Below are positions 10,304-19,986 of a stretch of DNA of 64,000 nt, in pieces (the first letter of the stretch is position 1; every line of letters starts with the position of its first letter). The position numbers and the translations under genes are program-made. Below the pieces are notes generated by a model. The model was not told the DNA's origin. It did no database searches and worked only from the letters and a program-made list of their open reading frames with translations. This stretch comes from Lentzea cavernae. GTDB taxonomy: Bacteria > Actinomycetota > Actinomycetes > Mycobacteriales > Pseudonocardiaceae. The stretch is from contig NZ_BNAR01000008.1 in NCBI RefSeq assembly GCF_014653695.1, positions 310,001 to 374,000 of the forward strand. Reading direction: 5' to 3'.

Positions 10304-13300
10304 GTGGCGGCGAGGGGCGAGACGCAGGCGAACGTCGAGGTGAGCACGCTGGTCGTGCCCGCCTGGATGCTGCGTTGGCGCGCACCGGAGCTCGCTCTGG
10401 TGCTGGGTGAGCGCGCGGTCGCGCTCGCCTCGGCCCGCCGCGACGAGGCCGACCGCCTGCGAGCGGAGTCGCTGGTGGTCTTCGCGGGCAACCGCGTGGG
10501 CCGCGGCGTCCGCTTCGCCGACCGGGCGATCGACGCGCTGAAAGCCGCCGAGGTCGCCGGTGAGCACGAGACCGGGTGGCTGCTGCGGGTCGAGCTCGCG
10601 GCGTGCGCACGGTCCGTGGGAGCACCGCTGACGGGGTTCGCGGCGGTCACGCCGGTGCTGGAAGCACCGGACGTGCCCGCGGAACTGCGGGCCTCGGCCC
10701 TGGTGCAGGCGAGCGAATGCCTCGTGACGGTCGGGCGCGGCGACGAACCCACGCGGGCGCTCGCCGAGGCCGACCAGCTCTACGTCGCCGACACGACGCT
10801 CGACGAGGACACGCGGCTGCTGCTGCGCGGCCAGATCCGCGCGGTGCAGGCGGCTCAGCACCGGCGGTGGGGCGACATAGCCGCCGCCATCGGTGCCGCG
10901 CGCGAGGGCCTCGACCTGTTGAGCAGGTTCTCCGACCCGGACGCGGACAGCGGTCAGGGCCTGGGCCGGCTCACGCTGGAACTGGCTCTCGCGCTGATGG
11001 ACGCGAACCGCCTGCTCGACGCGAGTGCCGTCGGCGCGCCGCTGCTCGACCGGCCGGTGCGCGCGCCTTCGGCGTCCGCCACCGGCTGGCTGCGCCTGGC
11101 CCTGGCCACGCGGGTGCACCTGCCCGCGGGCAGGGTCGGGCTGGCCCGCGAGATGCTGCGCGAGGCCGTCGCGAGCGCCGAACGCCACCAGCTCGACACG
11201 TTGCTGGCGGAGAGCCTGCTCGCGCTGGCCGACGTGCACGAGGTGTCCGGCGACCTGGCCGACGCGCTGACGAACCTGCGCTCCGCCCACGCCGCCGAAC
11301 GCCGCCGCGCCCGCGCCGTCTACGCGGTGAGGGCACGGCTCGCCGCCGAGTTCTCCGGTGTCCACCGCCAGCCGGCCGACCTGCACCAGCAACTCGCGAG
11401 CGTGCTCAGGCCGGTCGAGGGCATGCAGGTGGTCACCGACGGCGTGCTGTCCGCCGCACTGAAGCAACAACTCCGGCAGTGGCGCCCGGTCCAGGTCCGC
11501 AAGGGCGACGGGCCGATGGTCAAGCGCGCTCGGCGCGCTGCCGAAGACATGACCGTGGAAGGTTTGTCCGCGGCACGACAACACGCCGCCGACCGGTGGC
11601 GCATGGTCCAGCCGTTCGGCGAGCCCGATGACAAGACCCCGGAAGCCGTGGAACCGCCACCCGCACCCCTGCCTTCTTCCTCCCCTTCCCCCTCCGACCG
11701 CACCGTCCCCGCCTCGGGCCTGATCGCCTCCGCGGGCGCCATGGTGAGCGGCCGGCGACGCGCCGCCCGCGTGGCCGCCGGCGAGATCGACGACGACCGG
11801 CCCACCACCATCGCCGAAATCCCCATCACACCGGCGGCGCCCGAGCCGCCGCCGCAAGAGCCGGAACAGCAGCCGCAGCTGACCGTCGAGCAGGAACGCA
11901 AGCGCAAGGTCGAGCAGCAGCTCATGGAGCTGCAACGCGAGGCCCGCCGCCAGATCGAGGCCGAACGCCAGGCCCGCGCCGAGCAACGCGCCCAGGCCGA
12001 ACGCGAAGCCCAGGCCGCCGAGGAGGCCGCGCGCCAGGAAGCGGCCCGCCAGGAGGCCGCCCGCCAGGAGGCCGCCCGCCAGGAAGAGGCGGCGCGGCAC
12101 GAGGCGGCCCGTCAGGAAGCGGCTCGCGAAGAGGCGGCACGGCAAGAGGCCGCGCGTCAGGAAGCGGCTCGCGAAGAGGCGGCACGGCAAGAGGCCGCGC
12201 GTCAGGAAGCGGCTCGCGAAGAGGCGGCACGGCAAGAGGCCGCGCGTCAGGAAGCCGCTCGCGAAGAGGCGGCACGGCAAGAAGCCGCGCGTCAGGAAGC
12301 CGCCCGTGAAGAGGCGGCACGCCAGGAAGCCGCCAGGGTGGAAGCGGCGCGGCAAGAAGCTGCTCGGCTGGACGCGGCTCGCCAGGAGGCCGCTCGCCTC
12401 GACGCCGTGCGCCAGGAGGAGATCCGCCGCGAGGCCGCGCGCCAGGAAGCCGTGCGCCGCGACGTCGCCCGGCAGGAGGCGGCGCACCAGGAGGTCGCCC
12501 GCCTGGCCGTGGAACGCGAGGAAGCCGCCCGTGCGGAGGCCGCCGCGCGCGACGACGAGTCGAATTCGCAGCCGGAAAGCGTGCTGGACATGCTCAAGGC
12601 CCAGGGTCTGCGGGCCGGTGGCCGCCGCCGGGCCCGCGATGCCGAACAGCAGTCCGACACGCCGTCGTGGCGGGTCGAACCCCCGTCGGGCCCGCGTCAG
12701 AACGGCCAGGCGGAAGACGCGTCGCCGAACTACTTCGCGGACTCCAGCACCCGCAGCCGCGCCGAGCGCCTCGCGGACCAGAACAACGCGGACGGCGGCA
12801 CGCGTTCCGGTCTGGCCGCGGCGTTCTCGCGTCCGCCGGCGGCCCCGGACTTCGGTCCCCACGTCGACGAACCGGCCTACCCGCTGCACACCCCGGCCGG
12901 GGGCTTCCCCGCCTCCGAAGCCGACCCGGACGAGCGCAAGCTCCCCGACCTCGACTTCAGCAGCCTCGACTTCAGCACGCCGAAGCCGAAACCCGCCGCG
13001 TCGATCCCCACTCCGGCTCCCGAGGAGCTCCCCGACCCGGAGCCCGGCAGGCAGCCGCTCGCGCCCGTGCCGGACCCGGTTCCGGCCGTGCCAGTTCCGG
13101 ACGAGATCCCGCCGGCTCCCGAACCGGACCTGCTGTCGACCAGCTTCCTCAGTTCGGCGGACGTCGACGACGACCCGTCGGACGTCCCCACGACCCCGGT
13201 GCGCGCGCAACCGCGGACCGAGCAGGCCTTCGGTGGTCAGAGCAGCTTCGGCGCGCAGTCCTCGTTCGGCACCCAGTCGGGCTTCGGCAGCCAGTCGTTC

Positions 13301-14533
13301 GGTTCCACGCCGACCTTCGGCACCCAGCCGGACTTCGGTGCCCAGCCCGTCTACAGCCTCGAGTCGACCTACGGCACGGGGTCGGGCGGCAACACCGATT
13401 CCGGCTACGGCACGGATTTCGGTCATGGCTCGGAGGCCGGCCGGTCCGCGGATCGCACGGGGCCGGGTTCTGACCCCGCCACGTCGGTGGAGACGGGTTC
13501 CGGCGCCGACGCGCAGTCCGATTCGGTCGCGCCGTACGACTTCTTCGCCACCAAGCCCGAGGGCGGGGAACCGGCCAACGGCACGGGTCCCGAGTCCGAC
13601 GACCGCACGGGCCGCCCCAGCAGCCGCCGCAGGCCGAGCGAGATGAGCCTCGCCGACCTGCTGGCCGAAGCACTGGTCGCCTACGAGACCGGCCGCCGTT
13701 CCGACGAGGAACAGCTCGACGCCTCGGACCTGACGGCCCCGGACTGGTCAGCCGTCGACACCGGGGGCCAGGCCGCCACCGCGGACCTGCCGGACCGCCC
13801 CGCTGAAGCCGAGCCGCCCGAGGACTCGGCGTTCCGGCCGGGTGAGCACGACACGGGCGCTGACTTCCGGCCCGGTGAGCACGACATGGCCGCGGACTTC
13901 CGGTCAGGCGAGTCGTTCGGCACGGCGACCGACGTTCGGCCAGGCGAGTCGTTCGGCACGGCGACCGACCTTCGGCCAGGCGAGTCGTTCGGCACGGCCA
14001 CCGACTTCCGGTCAGGCGAGCCGTTCGGCGCCCCCACCGACTTCCGGACCGACGAGTCGTTCGGCGCGGCCGCCGAGGTCCGGACGGGTTCGGATCCGGG
14101 GGCGGGAACGGCGTTCAGCTCGGAGTCGCTGTTCCGGACGAGCCGGTCCCAGGACGAGTCGGAGGACGGGCCGTCCGCGGAGACGCTGTTCGGGTCGGGC
14201 GCGTCGTACATCGTCCAGCTGAACAGGCCGGCCGGGGTCACGCCCTCGTCGGAGGCGGCGCTCGGTTCCGGCGCGGCGTTCGGTGGGCAGGACCCGGCGG
14301 CGCAGTCGCCGTTCAGCTCGGAGGCGTTGTTCGGGGCGAACCGGTTCGGGCCGCAGCAGGGCGCTTCGGGGGAGAACCCGGACCCGCTGTTCCGGCCGTC
14401 CGCCTTCCCACAGGAGTCCGAGCAGGAGAAGACGGGGCCGATCATCCCGGTGGCACCGGACACCGAGACGACCGGCCCGATTCGTCCTTTCCGGGGGGAC
14501 GGGCCTCCCGGCTGGACGCTGCCGGGGCGGTGA
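10304..14533 (+). CDS. Giant TPR-like / coiled-coil / FG-repeat protein of unknown function
   Basis: 1409 residues, starting GTG 18 bp after ettA and so probably cotranscribed with it. Residues 1-385 are helical and TPR-like (repeated Ala/Leu/Arg helices such as AREMLREAVASAERHQLDTLLAESLLALADVHEVSGDLADAL). About 527-752 is one long charged coiled coil (EEAARQEAAR units); four near-identical 45-bp DNA repeats encode 609-668. About 975-1025 is Phe-Gly/Ser/Gln low complexity (SSFGAQSSFGTQSGFGSQ). 1203-1261 are 12-residue units (GESFGTATDxRP). There is no signal peptide or TM segment, so it is probably cytoplasmic. The architecture suggests a scaffold or condensate-forming protein, but no function can be assigned. 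It interrupts the ettA-gdh neighbourhood found in mycobacteria. Confidence 0.85.
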   Translation: MAARGETQANVEVSTLVVPAWMLRWRAPELALVLGERAVALASARRDEADRLRAESLVVFAGNRVGRGVRFADRAIDALKAAEVAGEHETGWLLRVELAACARSVGAPLTGFAAVTPVLEAPDVPAELRASALVQASECLVTVGRGDEPTRALAEADQLYVADTTLDEDTRLLLRGQIRAVQAAQHRRWGDIAAAIGAAREGLDLLSRFSDPDADSGQGLGRLTLELALALMDANRLLDASAVGAPLLDRPVRAPSASATGWLRLALATRVHLPAGRVGLAREMLREAVASAERHQLDTLLAESLLALADVHEVSGDLADALTNLRSAHAAERRRARAVYAVRARLAAEFSGVHRQPADLHQQLASVLRPVEGMQVVTDGVLSAALKQQLRQWRPVQVRKGDGPMVKRARRAAEDMTVEGLSAARQHAADRWRMVQPFGEPDDKTPEAVEPPPAPLPSSSPSPSDRTVPASGLIASAGAMVSGRRRAARVAAGEIDDDRPTTIAEIPITPAAPEPPPQEPEQQPQLTVEQERKRKVEQQLMELQREARRQIEAERQARAEQRAQAEREAQAAEEAARQEAARQEAARQEAARQEEAARHEAARQEAAREEAARQEAARQEAAREEAARQEAARQEAAREEAARQEAARQEAAREEAARQEAARQEAAREEAARQEAARVEAARQEAARLDAARQEAARLDAVRQEEIRREAARQEAVRRDVARQEAAHQEVARLAVEREEAARAEAAARDDESNSQPESVLDMLKAQGLRAGGRRRARDAEQQSDTPSWRVEPPSGPRQNGQAEDASPNYFADSSTRSRAERLADQNNADGGTRSGLAAAFSRPPAAPDFGPHVDEPAYPLHTPAGGFPASEADPDERKLPDLDFSSLDFSTPKPKPAASIPTPAPEELPDPEPGRQPLAPVPDPVPAVPVPDEIPPAPEPDLLSTSFLSSADVDDDPSDVPTTPVRAQPRTEQAFGGQSSFGAQSSFGTQSGFGSQSFGSTPTFGTQPDFGAQPVYSLESTYGTGSGGNTDSGYGTDFGHGSEAGRSADRTGPGSDPATSVETGSGADAQSDSVAPYDFFATKPEGGEPANGTGPESDDRTGRPSSRRRPSEMSLADLLAEALVAYETGRRSDEEQLDASDLTAPDWSAVDTGGQAATADLPDRPAEAEPPEDSAFRPGEHDTGADFRPGEHDMAADFRSGESFGTATDVRPGESFGTATDLRPGESFGTATDFRSGEPFGAPTDFRTDESFGAAAEVRTGSDPGAGTAFSSESLFRTSRSQDESEDGPSAETLFGSGASYIVQLNRPAGVTPSSEAALGSGAAFGGQDPAAQSPFSSEALFGANRFGPQQGASGENPDPLFRPSAFPQESEQEKTGPIIPVAPDTETTGPIRPFRGDGPPGWTLPGR
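12128..12307 (+). repeat. Four 45-bp tandem repeats inside the coiled coil
   Basis: Units beginning GAAGAGGCGGCACGG start at 12128, 12173, 12218 and 12263, with a decayed fifth at 12308. Each encodes EEAARQEAARQEAAR. The near identity at DNA level indicates recent expansion by slippage or recombination, so copy number probably varies between strains. Confidence 0.9.
13910..14089 (+). repeat. Five 36-bp tandem repeats (GESFGTATDxRP units)
   Basis: GAG(T/C)CGTTCGGC recurs at 13910, 13946, 13982, 14018 and 14054, a strict 36-bp period. The units encode 12-residue repeats of the type GESFGTATDVRP and become less regular downstream. They extend the FG-rich low-complexity character of the C-terminal third. 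Confidence 0.85.
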
Positions 14534-14915
14534 GGGTGGCCAGGGCCACACCTCAAGCCTTGCCCAACCCCGTTCGCCGGGACGCAGGGCCGGGAGTCGC
14601 GTGAGCGGCCGGGCGGTGACCAGTGGCGGGCGGGCCGGTGACGTCCGGCGGTTCCACGGTGGTCACGCCGTCGTGGAGCCCATGATCGGATGAATGTGCG
14701 GACCGGCGGGGCGCGGGGGCTGGTGGAGACAGCCGCCGTCCCGTCGCGTCCACGGATGCGGAAAGCCTTGTCCCCACTGATGATGTGACTCGATTCAGCC
14801 CACGATTCAGTGGTCCGTCAGAGCACCTCCCGTTGCCGGTGATTCCCGCCACCCCATCTATGGTGGGGCCGGACCCGGCACACAGAGGTGCCGGATAGCG
14901 TGGAGTCGCCTGAAG
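14534..14915. other. 382-bp intergenic region upstream of gdh
   Basis: No gene is supported here; open frames are continuations of GC-driven shadows. The end nearest gdh holds a possible promoter: TTGCCG at 14833-14838 and TATGGT at 14859-14864, a 20-bp spacing that is longer than ideal. A GAGGTGCCGG stretch follows, but there is no convincing ribosome site before the gdh ATG. A long untranslated leader could be present. Confidence 0.4.
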
Positions 14916-17900
14916 ATGACCTCGACTGGAGCCCCGACCCGAACCGACGACGTCTCCGCGGCCCCCGCCGCGGGTGATGGCAGTCCAACGGCCAGTCCTG
15001 AGCAGGTCCGTGACGAGCTGATCGAACGGGCCGCCGCCAATGCCCCCGAACTCGCTGACCTGATCCGCCTTTTCTACCGCCACGTGCCCGCCGAGGAAGT
15101 CAACGACGACGACCCGGTGGACCTGGTCGGTGCGGTGCGGTCGAACTACCAGCTCGCCGAGAGCCGCGTCCCCGGACGCGCCGCGGTGCGCATCCTCAAC
15201 CCGACGCGCAGTGCCGACGGGTGGCAGTGTCCTGTCACCGTGGTGCAGGTCGTCACCGACGACATGCCCTACCTCGTCGACTCGGTCGCGTCCGAGCTCA
15301 CGCGCGCCGGTGTGCAGGTGCAGCGCGTCGTGCACCCGATCGTCGTCGTGCGGCGTGATCCGGTCACAGGCGCGCGCACCGAGGTGCTGCCGACCGCCGA
15401 TCCGGCCGATCCGCCCGCGGACGCGCTGGCCGAGTCGTGGATGAACATCGAGGTCGACCTCATCACCGACCCCGATCGTGCCCGCGAGCTCGAGACGCGC
15501 CTGCAGACGGTGCTGACCGACGTCCGCGAGGTCGTCGAGGACACCGACCGCATGGTCACCACGGCGCTGCAGCTCGCCGACGAGCTCGAGAAGGACTCGT
15601 CCGAGGCCACCACCGACGGCTCGAAGCTGCTCAAGTGGCTCGCGGACGGGCACTTCACGTTCATGGGCTACCGGCAGTACGAGCTGGTGCGCGAGGACGG
15701 CGAACCGGCGCTGCGGGCCGTGCTCGCGAGCGGTCTCGGCGTGCTGCGCCAGGACAGCCTCGCCGCGCGCAGCCTCACCGCGGGCCCGGACAACGGCGCG
15801 CAGGCCCTGAGCCCCGAGCTGCTGGTGCTGACGCAGGCGAGCGCGCAGAGCAGCGTGCACCGCAGCGTCTACCCCTACTACGTGGGCGTGAAGACGTTCG
15901 ACTCCGAGGGCAACGTCTCGGGCGAGCACCGGTTCCTCGGCATCCTCAGCACCACCGCGCTGCACGAGGACGTCCTCGACATCCCGGTGATCGAGCGCCG
16001 CGTGCGCGAGGTGATCCACCGCGCGGGCTTCCCGCTGCAGTCGTACTCGGGCCAGCGGATGCTCGAGGTGATCCAGAACTACCCGCGCACCGAGCTGTTC
16101 TCGGTCGACGCCGACACGCTCTACCAGACGACCACGGGCGTCATCGCGCTCGCGGAACGCCGCCGGCTGCGGCTGTTCCTGCGCCGCGACCCGTTCGGCC
16201 GCTTCTTCTCGTGCCTGGTCTACCTGCCGCGCGACCGCTACACGACGACGAGCCGCCTCGCGATGCAGGAGGTGCTGCTCGCCGAGCTCGGCGGGCTGAA
16301 CCTCGAGTACAGCGCGCGCATCGGCGAGTCCGCGCTGGCCCGCGTGCACTTCATGGTGCACACGGAACCGGCGCGCACGCTGGAGCCGGACGTCCACGCG
16401 ATCCAGGCCAAGCTCGCCGAGGCCGTCCGCAGCTGGGACGACCGCATGGTCGAGGCCGTCGGCGGCGACGCACTCGGCGCCGAGTCGGCCACGGAGCAGG
16501 GGCAGCGGTTCGCCTCGGTCTTCCCGGAGGCCTACAAGGAGGACTTCAACGCCGCCACGGGCCTCGAGGACTACCGGCGCATCGAGAAGCTCGTCGAGGG
16601 CGACCTCGACATGGTCTTCTACGTGCCGGAGAACGCCGAACCGGGCGAGCGGCGCTTCAAGCTGTTCGTGACCGGTGAGGGCATCACGCTGTCCGACGTG
16701 CTGCCGATGCTGCAGCGCATGGGCGTCATCGTGGTCGACGAGCGGCCGTACGAGATCGCGCGCGAGGACGGCGTGCAGTGCTGGATCTACGACTTCGGCC
16801 TGCGCATCGACAAGGCCGCGCTGGCCCAGCTCTCCGAGGCCGACCTCGACGGCGTGCGCGTGCGGTTCCAGGACGCGTTCGCCGCGGTCTGGCGCGGTGA
16901 GGCCGAGGTCGACAGGTTCAACTCGCTGGTGCTGCAGGCCGGGCTCACCTGGCAGCAGGCCGCGATGCTGCGCGCGTACGCGAAGTACCTGCGCCAGGCG
17001 GGCACGCCGTACTCGCAGGACTACATCGAGGACGCCGTGCTCAGCCACACGAGCGTGGCGATCGCGCTGGTCGCGTTGTTCGAGGCCCGGTTCAACCCGG
17101 CGCTCAGCGACGCGAACCGGGCCGCGCACACCGAGACCATGGTCACCGAGATCGGCAAGCTGATCGACGACGTGACGAGCCTCGACGCGGACCGCATCCT
17201 GCGCAGCCTGCTCACGCTGATCAACGCCACGCTGCGGACGAACTACTTCTTCCGCGACGCCGAAGGCAACGCCCGGCCGTACCTGTCGGTCAAGCTCGAC
17301 CCGCAGGCGATCCCGGACCTGCCGCAGCCGCGGCCGAAGTTCGAGATCTTCGTGTACTCGCCGCGCGTCGAGGGCGTGCACCTGCGCTTCGGCAGCGTCG
17401 CGCGCGGTGGCCTGCGCTGGTCCGACCGCCGCGAGGACTTCCGCACGGAGGTCCTCGGCCTGGTCAAGGCGCAGGCCGTGAAGAACGCGGTGATCGTGCC
17501 GGTCGGCGCGAAGGGCGGCTTCGTCGTCAAGAAGCCGGTCCCGCCCACGGGCGACCCCGGCATCGACCGCGAGAACTTCATGTCCGAGGGCATCGCCTGC
17601 TACAAGATGTTCATCTCGGGCCTGCTCGACCTCACCGACAACCTGATCAACAACGAGGTCGTGCCCGCACCGCAGGTCGTGCGCTACGACGCCGACGACA
17701 CGTACCTGGTCGTGGCGGCGGACAAGGGCACCGCGACGTTCTCCGACATCGCGAACGGCGTGAGCCAGAGCTACGGCTTCTGGCTGGGCGACGCGTTCGC
17801 CTCGGGTGGCTCGATCGGCTACGACCACAAGGCCATGGGCATCACGGCCAAGGGCGCGTGGGAGAGCGTGAAGCGCTCGTTCCGCGAACTCGGCGTGGAC

Positions 17901-19853
17901 ACGCAGACCGAGGAGTTCACCGTCGTCGGCATCGGCGACATGTCCGGTGACGTGTTCGGCAACGGCATGATGCTGTCCGAGCACATCCGGCTCGTGGCGG
18001 CGTTCGACCACCGGCACGTCTTCATCGACCCGAACCCGGTGGCGGCCACGTCGTTCGCCGAGCGGGTGCGGTTGTTCACCGTGCCGCGCTCGTCGTGGGA
18101 CGACTACGACCGCTCGCTGATCAGCGAGGGCGGCGGGATCTTCCCGCTCACGGCCAAGTCGATCCCGATCTCCGAGCAGGCCCGCGTCGCCCTGGGGCTT
18201 CCCGAGGGCGTCACCAAGCTGTCGCCGCCCGAGCTCAAGAAGGCGATCCTGCTCTCGCCGGTCGACCTGCTGTGGAACGGCGGTATCGGCACGTACGTCA
18301 AGGCGTCGACCGAGTCGCACGCCGACGTCGGCGACAAGGCGAACGACACGATCCGCGTGGACGGCAGTGAGCTGCGCGTCCAGGTGATCGGCGAGGGCGG
18401 CAACCTGGGTCTGACCCAGCGAGGTCGCATCGAGTTCGCGCGCAACGGCGGCAAGGTCAACACCGACGCGCTCGACAACTCCGCCGGTGTCGACTGCTCC
18501 GACCACGAGGTCAACATCAAGATCCTGCTGGACCACCTGGTCCGGGAGGGGTCGCTGGAGCAGCAGCAGCGCAACGAGGTCCTCGCCGAGATGACCGACG
18601 AGGTCGGCGAGCTCGTGCTGGCGGACAACTACTCGCAGAACAACGTCCTCGGCGTCAGCCGGGCGCACGCGGCCCCGATGCTGTCGGTGCACGCCCGCCT
18701 CACGGCTGATCTCGAAGCCCGCGGCGCGCTCAAGCGCAAGCTGGAGGCGATGCCGAGCGTGGCGGAGTTCAAGGCGCTGGAGAAGGCCGGCCAGGGCCTC
18801 ACCTCGCCGGAGCTCGCCACACTGCTCGCGTTCACCAAGCTCACGCTGAAGGAAGAGCTGCTCGCGAGCGACATCCCGACGATCGACACGTTCACCCGCA
18901 AGCTCCCGGACTACTTCCCGAGCCTGCTGCGCGAACGCTTCGGCGCCGCGATCCCGAACCACCCGCTGGCGCGGCAGATCATCACGACGGTGATCGTGAA
19001 CGAGGTCGTCGACGGTGGCGGCATCTCCTTCGCCTTCCGCCTGGCCGAGGAGATGAGCGCCTCGGCGACGGACGCGGTCCGCGCCTACGCCGTCGTCACC
19101 CAGGTCTTCGACCTGCCGTCGATCTGGCGCGAGATCGAGGCGCTGGACACCGCGGTGCCGACGGAGGTCCAGGACAGCATGGTCCTCGAGACCCGCCGCC
19201 TGCTGGACCGCGCGTCGCGCTGGCTGCTGTCCAACCGCCCGCAGCCGCTCGCGGTGGGGTCCACGATCAACCGCTTCCGCGGCGTGGTCGAGGAGCTCAG
19301 CCCGTACGCCTTCGACCTGTTGCAGGGCAAGGAACTGGACGTGGTCGCGGGCAAGGCCGACCGGTACGTCGAACAGGGCGTCCCGGCGGAGCTGGCCCGC
19401 AAGGTGGCCGCGCTGCTCTACATGTACGGCCTGTTCGACGTCACCGAGATCGCCGAGCTGGCCGAACGCGAGTTCGGCCCGACCGGCGGCGCGGGGCCGG
19501 AGCGCTCGCACCGCGAGACGGCCGAGCTGTACTTCGCGCTGTCCGACCACCTCGACATCGACCACATGCTGGACTCGGTGACGAGCCTGGAGCGCGGCAA
19601 CCGCTGGCACGCCCTGGCCCGCCTGGCTCTCCGCGACGACTTCTACTCGTCGCTGCGGGCCATCTCGGTGGACGTGCTGCGGGCGAGCGACGAGGACGAC
19701 ACGGCGAGCGAGAAGATCGCCAAGTGGGAGCAGGCCAACGCCTCCCGCCTGGCCCGCTCGCGCGGTGCGCTCGAGGAGATCAACCGGGTCCACCAGCTGG
19801 ACCTGGCGACGCTGTCCGTTGCCGCGCGTCAGGTGCGGAGCATGGTCAGGTAG
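14916..19853 (+). CDS. gdh: NAD-specific glutamate dehydrogenase, large (180-kDa) class
   Basis: A 1645-residue enzyme converting glutamate to 2-oxoglutarate and ammonia with NAD, of the very large GDH class known from Streptomyces and mycobacteria. The N-terminal 700 residues are the ACT-like and helical regulatory part (RAAVRILNPT, DMPYLVDSVASELTRAG). The catalytic core includes VARGGLRWSDRREDFRTEVLGLVKAQAVKNAVIVPVGAKGGF with the substrate-binding Lys cluster, then FSDIANGVSQSYGFWLGDAFASGGS, GDMSGDVFGNGMM and the Rossmann part EGGNLGLTQRGRIEFA. In mycobacteria this class is regulated by GarA, but garA is not in this window. Confidence 0.96.
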   Translation: MTSTGAPTRTDDVSAAPAAGDGSPTASPEQVRDELIERAAANAPELADLIRLFYRHVPAEEVNDDDPVDLVGAVRSNYQLAESRVPGRAAVRILNPTRSADGWQCPVTVVQVVTDDMPYLVDSVASELTRAGVQVQRVVHPIVVVRRDPVTGARTEVLPTADPADPPADALAESWMNIEVDLITDPDRARELETRLQTVLTDVREVVEDTDRMVTTALQLADELEKDSSEATTDGSKLLKWLADGHFTFMGYRQYELVREDGEPALRAVLASGLGVLRQDSLAARSLTAGPDNGAQALSPELLVLTQASAQSSVHRSVYPYYVGVKTFDSEGNVSGEHRFLGILSTTALHEDVLDIPVIERRVREVIHRAGFPLQSYSGQRMLEVIQNYPRTELFSVDADTLYQTTTGVIALAERRRLRLFLRRDPFGRFFSCLVYLPRDRYTTTSRLAMQEVLLAELGGLNLEYSARIGESALARVHFMVHTEPARTLEPDVHAIQAKLAEAVRSWDDRMVEAVGGDALGAESATEQGQRFASVFPEAYKEDFNAATGLEDYRRIEKLVEGDLDMVFYVPENAEPGERRFKLFVTGEGITLSDVLPMLQRMGVIVVDERPYEIAREDGVQCWIYDFGLRIDKAALAQLSEADLDGVRVRFQDAFAAVWRGEAEVDRFNSLVLQAGLTWQQAAMLRAYAKYLRQAGTPYSQDYIEDAVLSHTSVAIALVALFEARFNPALSDANRAAHTETMVTEIGKLIDDVTSLDADRILRSLLTLINATLRTNYFFRDAEGNARPYLSVKLDPQAIPDLPQPRPKFEIFVYSPRVEGVHLRFGSVARGGLRWSDRREDFRTEVLGLVKAQAVKNAVIVPVGAKGGFVVKKPVPPTGDPGIDRENFMSEGIACYKMFISGLLDLTDNLINNEVVPAPQVVRYDADDTYLVVAADKGTATFSDIANGVSQSYGFWLGDAFASGGSIGYDHKAMGITAKGAWESVKRSFRELGVDTQTEEFTVVGIGDMSGDVFGNGMMLSEHIRLVAAFDHRHVFIDPNPVAATSFAERVRLFTVPRSSWDDYDRSLISEGGGIFPLTAKSIPISEQARVALGLPEGVTKLSPPELKKAILLSPVDLLWNGGIGTYVKASTESHADVGDKANDTIRVDGSELRVQVIGEGGNLGLTQRGRIEFARNGGKVNTDALDNSAGVDCSDHEVNIKILLDHLVREGSLEQQQRNEVLAEMTDEVGELVLADNYSQNNVLGVSRAHAAPMLSVHARLTADLEARGALKRKLEAMPSVAEFKALEKAGQGLTSPELATLLAFTKLTLKEELLASDIPTIDTFTRKLPDYFPSLLRERFGAAIPNHPLARQIITTVIVNEVVDGGGISFAFRLAEEMSASATDAVRAYAVVTQVFDLPSIWREIEALDTAVPTEVQDSMVLETRRLLDRASRWLLSNRPQPLAVGSTINRFRGVVEELSPYAFDLLQGKELDVVAGKADRYVEQGVPAELARKVAALLYMYGLFDVTEIAELAEREFGPTGGAGPERSHRETAELYFALSDHLDIDHMLDSVTSLERGNRWHALARLALRDDFYSSLRAISVDVLRASDEDDTASEKIAKWEQANASRLARSRGALEEINRVHQLDLATLSVAARQVRSMVR

Positions 19854-19866
19854 CAGGAACGAGGAA

Positions 19867-19902
19867 CCGGGGGCGTCGCGGAACTCTCCGCGGCGCCCCC
19901 GG
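19867..19902. terminator. Terminator hairpin of gdh
   Basis: CCGGGGGCGTCGCGG (19867-19881) pairs with 19888-19902 with a single mismatch, across a 6-nt loop AACTCT. It begins 14 bp after the gdh stop and is followed by TCTT. Confidence 0.8.
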
Positions 19903-19918
19903 TCTTGTGCGGCGCCGC

Positions 19919-19974
19919 GGAATCCCCTCCACGACGCCCCGGTGTCGCGGGTGCCCTGGAATCCCCTCCACGAC
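19919..19974. repeat. 17-bp direct repeat between gdh and the DUF2975-like gene
   Basis: GGAATCCCCTCCACGAC occurs at 19919-19935 and again, identically, at 19958-19974, a 39-bp period. It lies between the gdh terminator and the 3' end of the next gene. No function is evident. Confidence 0.7.
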
Positions 19975-19986
19975 ACCGACTCGGTC

